Program-made: the position numbers and the translations under genes
In this document: one piece after another, positions 59,972 to 64,000 of the stretch
Position numbering within the stretch: position 1 is the first letter of the stretch
Layout: every line of letters starts with the position of its first letter
Source: Rikenellaceae bacterium
GTDB lineage: Bacteria > Bacteroidota > Bacteroidia > Bacteroidales > Rikenellaceae
Assembly (NCBI GenBank): GCA_015059735.1
Contig: SUZX01000004.1
Location: 128,240-192,239 of the forward strand
Direction of reading: 5' to 3'
Length of the DNA: 64,000 bases
The notes under the pieces: model-generated
What the model saw: the letters and a program-made list of their open reading frames with translations, nothing else
Told to the model about the DNA's origin: nothing
The model's database searches: none

Positions 59972-60943
59972 ATGCAAACCAACGACCAACTGTTGTCGGC
60001 CATCGAGAACTATCTGACCCGCATTGATTTCCCGTCCGACCCCAAACTTTTATACGCACCTATCGGCTATTCGCTGGCCGAAGGCGGCAAACGGTTGCGT
60101 CCGATGCTTGTTCTGCTCTCCTGTCAACTCTTCTCCGACAATGTGCAACAAGCTCTTCCGGCAGCGGCAGCAGTCGAGTTGTTCCACAATTTCACACTGT
60201 TGCACGACGATATCATGGACAACGCCGCCGTTCGTCGCGGGAAGCCCTCAGTCTATGCCAAGTGGGGGCAAAACGTTGCGATCCTATCGGGCGACGCCAT
60301 GCTGATCGAGGCCTATCAGCTACTTGGTGAATCGGCACCACATCTGTTACCACAGATCCTGCAAACATTCAACACGATGGCTCTCGAAGTATGTGAAGGG
60401 CAGCAATACGACATGGATTTCGAACATAAATCCAAAGTGTCGGTTGTCGAATATACCCACATGATCGAACTTAAAACCTCGGTACTGCTCGCCGGCTCTG
60501 CCGTGATCGGAGCTACCATCGGAGGAGCCTCGAAGGAGGATTGCCGCAAGATACGTCGGTTTGCCACCGAATTGGGACTGGCTTTTCAACTCCAAGACGA
60601 CCTGCTGGACAGCTACGGCGACCAACAACTGGGCAAAGCGATCGGTGGCGACATCCTTGAAGGCAAGCAGACCTATTTGATGGTTACGGCAATGAGCCGC
60701 GCCGACGAAAATGACCGCGAAATATTGCGCAATACCCATCGCGACAGTCAACTCTCCAATGTCGAAAAGATTACGCGGATCAAAACCGTTTATGATCGTT
60801 ACGACATCCCGCGCCTGACCGAACAACAGATCGGTCTGCGTTTCGATCGGGCTCTTGCCGCTCTTGCAACGATTTCAACGGATACCGCTCGTATCGAACC
60901 GTTGTATGAGTTTGCCCGCAGCCTGATGGGGCGCAAAAAATAA
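59972..60943 (+). CDS. Polyprenyl diphosphate synthase
   Basis: 323 residues from ATG 59972. First Asp-rich motif LHDDIMD (Asp79, Asp80, Asp83), second QLQDDLLDSYGD, and GGKRLRP near the N terminus. The chain length cannot be set from sequence alone; it may feed menaquinone (menA) or undecaprenyl synthesis. The longer open frame from 59885 crosses the promoter and is rejected. Confidence 0.93.
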   Translation: MQTNDQLLSAIENYLTRIDFPSDPKLLYAPIGYSLAEGGKRLRPMLVLLSCQLFSDNVQQALPAAAAVELFHNFTLLHDDIMDNAAVRRGKPSVYAKWGQNVAILSGDAMLIEAYQLLGESAPHLLPQILQTFNTMALEVCEGQQYDMDFEHKSKVSVVEYTHMIELKTSVLLAGSAVIGATIGGASKEDCRKIRRFATELGLAFQLQDDLLDSYGDQQLGKAIGGDILEGKQTYLMVTAMSRADENDREILRNTHRDSQLSNVEKITRIKTVYDRYDIPRLTEQQIGLRFDRALAALATISTDTARIEPLYEFARSLMGRKK

Positions 60944-60962
60944 CACAAAACAACCGTTCTTC

Positions 60963-62207
60963 ATGAAACGTTCCGATATCGAAATCATGGCCCCTGTCGG
61001 CTCTTATGAGTCGTTGCAGGCTGCCATCTCCGCCGGAGCCGATGCCGTCTATTTTGGAGTTGGCAAACTCAACATGCGCTCAGCATCGGCAGCCAACTTC
61101 TCGCTCGACGATCTTGCCAAAATTGTCGCCATTGCCCATGCCGCCGGTGTCAAAACCTACCTCACGGTCAACACAATTGTCTATGAAGATGAACTTTCAA
61201 CCCTGCACGAAGTGATTGATCGGGCTCATGCCGAGGGTATCGATGCCATCATCGCCTCCGACATGGCCGCCATTCTCTATGCCCGTCGGATCGGTGTCGA
61301 AGTACACATCTCAACCCAATGTAACATCTCGAACTCCGAAGCGGTCAAATTCTTCTCACAATGGGCCGACACGGTGGTTTTAGCTCGCGAATTATCGCTC
61401 GAACAGGTGGCAACCATTCACCGCGAGATCGTCGAAAACGACATTCGCGGACCACACGGCGAATTGGTACAGATCGAGATGTTTGCACACGGTGCACTCT
61501 GCATGTCGATCTCCGGAAAATGTTATCTCTCACTCTACGAAACAGGATGTTCGGCCAATCGGGGAGCCTGTCGTCAGCTGTGTCGTCGAAAATACACCGT
61601 ACGCGATAAAGAGAGCGGAGCCGAATTGGATATCGACGGACGCTATGTTCTATCGCCCAAAGATCTCTGCACAATCGATTTTCTCGACAAGATGATCGCA
61701 TCGGGCGTGCGCGTGTTAAAGATCGAGGGGCGTGCTCGCGGAGCCGAATATGTCAAGCGGGTTGTCGAAACCTACGATGAGGCCTTACGAGCCCTCGAAT
61801 CGGGATGTTACACTCCGGAAACTGCCGTTGGATACAAAGAACAACTCGCTACGGTTTTCAATCGCGGATTCTGGGAGGGTTACTATGCCGGCCGCCCCGT
61901 TGTGGAGCACAGCCCCGCGTATGGGTCATCGGCCACACAACGCAAAGTCTATGTCGGCAAGGTTGTCAATTTCTACAAAAAGATCTCGGTAGCGGAGGTC
62001 TTGGTCGAGGCTGCACCTGTGGCTCTCGGTGAAGAGATCTTCTTTCTCGGACCTACGACCGGTGTTGCCGAGCAACAGCTCGAAGAATTACACGGACCCG
62101 ACGGATCACCCGTTACCGAAGCCGTTCAAGGACAACTATGTGCCATCCGCACACCGCAGATTGTTCGTCGCGGAGATCAACTTTACAAGTTTGTGAGGAG
62201 CGAATAA
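60963..62207 (+). CDS. Peptidase U32-family protein (RlhA/TrhP-like)
   Basis: 414 residues. The family motif EMFAHGALCMSISGKCYLS and the cluster of conserved Cys (CSANRGACRQLCRRKY) match U32 proteins such as RlhA and TrhP, which hydroxylate 23S rRNA or tRNA with prephenate as the hydroxyl source; a protease role is doubtful. Which RNA is modified cannot be told. 19 bp from the polyprenyl synthase gene. Confidence 0.9.
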   Translation: MKRSDIEIMAPVGSYESLQAAISAGADAVYFGVGKLNMRSASAANFSLDDLAKIVAIAHAAGVKTYLTVNTIVYEDELSTLHEVIDRAHAEGIDAIIASDMAAILYARRIGVEVHISTQCNISNSEAVKFFSQWADTVVLARELSLEQVATIHREIVENDIRGPHGELVQIEMFAHGALCMSISGKCYLSLYETGCSANRGACRQLCRRKYTVRDKESGAELDIDGRYVLSPKDLCTIDFLDKMIASGVRVLKIEGRARGAEYVKRVVETYDEALRALESGCYTPETAVGYKEQLATVFNRGFWEGYYAGRPVVEHSPAYGSSATQRKVYVGKVVNFYKKISVAEVLVEAAPVALGEEIFFLGPTTGVAEQQLEELHGPDGSPVTEAVQGQLCAIRTPQIVRRGDQLYKFVRSE

Positions 62208-62252
62208 ACGCAACTTACAGATTTATCGCATCCATGCTTTTCAATCCGGCAT

Positions 62253-62319
62253 TCACGGCTACGCCGTGTTTATAATCTATGACCCACCCCCTAAGTCCCC
62301 CGCCTCAGGCAGGGGGATT
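62253..62319 (+). repeat. 67-bp direct repeat, copy 1
   Basis: Contains two self-complementary parts, CACGGC-TAC-GCCGTG and a CCCC..GGGG hairpin with GCCTCAGGC at its centre, joined by a C-rich linker. It matches copy 2 at 62383 with only a few substitutions. Confidence 0.8.
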
Positions 62320-62382
62320 AACAAAGTGCTTTTCGCGGCAGTGCGCAATCTTATTGCTTTCGCGCTGTTCATTGCTTTACAC

Positions 62383-62449
62383 TCACGGCTGCGCCGTGTT
62401 TACAATCTATGACCCACCCCCTAAATCCCCCGCCTCAGGCAGGGGACTT
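62383..62449 (+). repeat. 67-bp direct repeat, copy 2
   Basis: Same arrangement as copy 1, 130 bp downstream, with differences such as TAC to TGC in the first hairpin loop that keep both stems. A third small hairpin (TCCGCC-TAC-GGCGGA) follows at about 62453-62467. Confidence 0.8.
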
Positions 62450-62523
62450 ACGTCCGCCTACGGCGGAAATCGGGGATCTCAAACGTGATTGTTAAGAAAA
62501 TAATTACCTATTTTATGGGCAGG

Positions 62524-62538
62524 AAAACGAAATGTACA
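62524..62538 (+). repeat. 15-mer AAAACGAAATGTACA, copy 1
   Basis: Identical to copy 2 at 62615; both follow GGGC. Candidate recombinase or transposase binding site. Confidence 0.65.
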
Positions 62539-62614
62539 AGTAGTATAGAGGATAAAAGAGGGATAGCAGTGTGGTAGTCAGTGAGTTACGGGAGGGCGTC
62601 TAAAATTTGGGCGC

Positions 62615-62629
62615 AAAACGAAATGTACA
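62615..62629 (+). repeat. 15-mer AAAACGAAATGTACA, copy 2
   Basis: Exact copy 91 bp from copy 1. Confidence 0.65.
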
Positions 62630-62775
62630 TTTACTTGGATTTTGCTTGGATAAACCAGCCCGCAGATGGGCGGTAAGTTGGATTTACCTTTGATTTATAC
62701 GGGGCGTTACTTCGGTTTCGCCCTTTTTTCGTGCCTAAATGTACCCCACAGATGCGTAGAGCCGTGAAATCGCCT

Positions 62776-62987
62776 AAAATCGGGCAATAAAGCGGGAATA
62801 CTTAAACACTGCTCAATCGGCGGTCAAATACCGCTCAAATACCAGCCAAACGGACAAAAGTTGCACATTTCGTTTTGCCGAAAAAACACCATAAAATCGG
62901 GTTGGATAGCAAGTTGGGTCGCAGTTTGGGTGGCAAAAAATAACAGATAAACACCCCTATAAGGTCAAAAATCGGGGCAAAATCGGG
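62776..62987 (+). repeat. Four copies of AAAATCGGG
   Basis: Direct copies at 62776, 62893, 62968 and 62979, the last two 11 bp apart. Iteron-like; function unknown. Confidence 0.5.
62862..62876 (-). repeat. 15-mer, inverted copy 3 (one substitution)
   Basis: Minus-strand AAAACGAAATGTGCA, differing from copies 1 and 2 by one base and in the opposite orientation, about 235 bp further in. Confidence 0.6.
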
Positions 62988-63045
62988 CGATTTTCAGCGA
63001 TAAACACCCCTTTAATGCACGATTTTGACGGGTTTTGCACGCATA

Positions 63046-63086
63046 TAAAAAGAGCGTAACACGCTGCAAAATAGCATATTACGCTT
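63046..63086 (-). terminator. Terminator after the S24 repressor gene
   Basis: On the minus strand AGCGTAA (63079-63085) pairs with TTACGCT (63053-63059), followed by CTTTTTAT. It lies about 45 bp after the repressor stop. Confidence 0.65.
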
Positions 63087-63129
63087 AAAATATAGTGATT
63101 TTACCCTTTTGAGGGGGGGGGGTATTTGC

Positions 63130-63741
63130 CTATTCAGCCCTTACAACGCCCACAACAAGGGCTATCGAATGCACCTTGTTTAACGGCAGTTCAAACGGTT
63201 CATAATCGGTGTTTTCAGATACCAATGTAATATGCTGCTCATCTGTCCCCTTACGCACTCTCTTTATAATAACACCCTGCTCGCTACCTATAACATACAC
63301 TCTGTTCCATTGGAAAAAGGTATCTATCGGGAGGCGTTTGCACGCTACGATGTCGCCGCTGTAATACTTTGGTTGCATCGAATCGCCGCTAATTTGTATA
63401 AGGAACTCTGCTCCCTTAAATGTCGGGATATTGTAGTACTCACATTCATACTCCATTACCTGCATATCATTTCCCGACAATACGCCAGCCACAGCCTCAA
63501 TAGGCAAGAGAGGTATGCCGATGGTCGCATCTTGCTTTTGGTGGCTAATCGTAGCCGCCTCCTCGAACATTGATATATCCCATCCCTCCGAATTGTTTAG
63601 TATCATACTAAACTTTGCATCAGGCAATGCACATCGTCCATTCTCCACTAACGAAATAAAGGATTTGCCTGTGCCTAAATAGGTTGCAAGTTCGTCCTGT
63701 GTTAATTTATTCGCCTTTCTAAATGCCTTAATATCAGCCAT
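63130..63741 (-). CDS. LexA/CI-like S24 repressor
   Basis: 203 residues from the ATG at 63741; a start at 63771 would lie within the operator and is not conserved. An N-terminal XRE helix-turn-helix (LTQDELATYLGTGKSFISLVENG) precedes an S24 domain with a possible Ala85-Gly86 cleavage site (AVAGVLSG), catalytic Ser121 in ISGDSMQP and Lys160 in GVIIKRV, so RecA-triggered self-cleavage is plausible. Divergent from the small gene at 63882 with an operator between them, the classic arrangement of a temperate-phage switch. Confidence 0.88.
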   Translation of the reverse strand: MADIKAFRKANKLTQDELATYLGTGKSFISLVENGRCALPDAKFSMILNNSEGWDISMFEEAATISHQKQDATIGIPLLPIEAVAGVLSGNDMQVMEYECEYYNIPTFKGAEFLIQISGDSMQPKYYSGDIVACKRLPIDTFFQWNRVYVIGSEQGVIIKRVRKGTDEQHITLVSENTDYEPFELPLNKVHSIALVVGVVRAE

Positions 63742-63749
63742 AAAAACAT

Positions 63750-63810
63750 AAAGTTTAGAAATGCCCTGCAAAAAAGTTTAGTAAAGTTTGGTAGTTTCTA
63801 AACTTTACTA
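63750..63810. promoter_or_regulatory. Operator region of the S24 repressor
   Basis: AAAGTTTAGAAA at 63750-63761 and a palindrome TAGTAAAGTTT (63779-63789), 10-bp spacer, AAACTTTACTA (63800-63810). The half-site AAGTTTAG/AAGTTTGG recurs four or five times. The palindrome spans the region from the -33 to just before the -7 element of the rightward promoter. Confidence 0.75.
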
Positions 63811-63818
63811 TACATTTG
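63787..63818 (+). promoter_or_regulatory. Rightward promoter of the mobile element
   Basis: TTTG (63787-63790), 20 bp, TACATTTG (63811-63818): a perfect Bacteroidetes consensus whose spacer is filled by the operator palindrome. Confidence 0.75.
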
Positions 63819-63881
63819 CAAAGGCTTTCAGATATGAAAGTTTGCGAACAAAGATAATGAAAATAATTAAAACGAAGAAAA

Positions 63882-64000
63882 ATGGCAAAGGTAATAGTTG
63901 AGTACGGAGAGCGTCAGCGCATAGCGGCGATGTTCAAAACGAGCCTCCCGACAGTGAGGGCTGCCCTGCGTGGTGAGACCAACACGCCCCTTGCAAAGAA
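63882..64000 (+). CDS. Small helix-turn-helix protein, truncated by window end
   Basis: The first 39 codons only. MAKVIVEYGERQRIAAMFK followed by TSLPTVRAALRGETNTPLAKK has the look of a short DNA-binding helix-turn-helix, comparable to the Ner/Cro position of transposable phages. First gene downstream of the repressor-controlled promoter; the rest lies outside the window. Confidence 0.65.
   Translation, partial: MAKVIVEYGERQRIAAMFKTSLPTVRAALRGETNTPLAK

Larger units (their letters stand above)
62208..63129. other. Non-coding region with repeats; probable left boundary of a mobile element
   Basis: No gene seen in 922 bp. The left part holds two long direct repeats (62253-62449), the middle and right parts hold three copies of a 15-mer, four copies of AAAATCGGG and two of GATAAACACCCCT, then a terminator for the repressor and a 10-base G tract (63113-63122). 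The change of character after about 62480 suggests an insertion boundary. Confidence 0.65.

Noticed and set aside
62253..62449. CRISPR array
   Set aside because: Only two copies with one interval, the repeat units are long with internal hairpins, and no cas genes are present.

Overview
The window is a piece of a Bacteroidales chromosome, most likely Rikenellaceae (Alistipes-like). The phylum is supported by several independent signals: many promoters of the Bacteroidetes type (TTTG, about 20 bp, then TAnnTTTG), few Shine-Dalgarno sites, the str-S10-spc-alpha ribosomal order without tuf between fusA and rpsJ, an arginine operon with an N-acylornithine transcarbamylase closely matching the Bacteroides fragilis enzyme, secreted GH92 and GH20 glycosidases, and a TamL-type outer-membrane lipoprotein. 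The family-level assignment is inference. No rRNA, tRNA or CRISPR array was seen.

Layout. 1-638 is an AT-rich intergenic region holding a leftward promoter for a gene off the left edge and the pckA promoter. 639-8545 carries pckA, a TamL-like assembly protein, a nitroreductase, dapF, an alpha/beta hydrolase and galK. 8639-27583 is one long leftward ribosomal block (rpsL, rpsG, fusA, the S10, spc and alpha genes, with secY, map, infA, rpmJ, rpoA and rplQ), starting at a promoter near 27560 and ending at a strong terminator near 8645. It is interrupted between rpsN and rpsH by a 669-bp spacer with its own hairpin terminator and promoter.

27913-36012 carries leuS and three secreted carbohydrate-active proteins (an esterase-like hydrolase, GH92 mannosidase, GH20 hexosaminidase), a set suited to trimming host N-glycans. 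36129-41066 carries prfA, a small secreted plug/TonB-C-like protein, and a tight menA-xseA-xseB-methyltransferase run. 41067-44005 has a hemolysin III-like membrane protein and an RSH (p)ppGpp synthetase with back-to-back promoters. 44047-52074 is the arginine operon: a GNAT candidate for the first step, then argG-argC-argD-argF'-argB-argE-argH, six of the seven linked by overlaps. With no argJ and with an N-acyl-ornithine carbamoyltransferase, it encodes the linear acylated route in which the acyl group is removed from acyl-citrulline.

52146-62207 carries efp, a polysaccharide deacetylase, recG, a DUF3108 protein, a membrane coiled-coil protein, an SGNH hydrolase and ROK kinase pair, a polyprenyl synthase and a U32 protein. 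From about 62480 to the right edge the sequence changes character: repeats, a LexA/CI-like S24 repressor, a palindromic operator placed on a divergent promoter, and the start of a small helix-turn-helix protein. This looks like the left end of a transposable, Mu-like prophage or similar integrated element; the decisive genes lie beyond the window.
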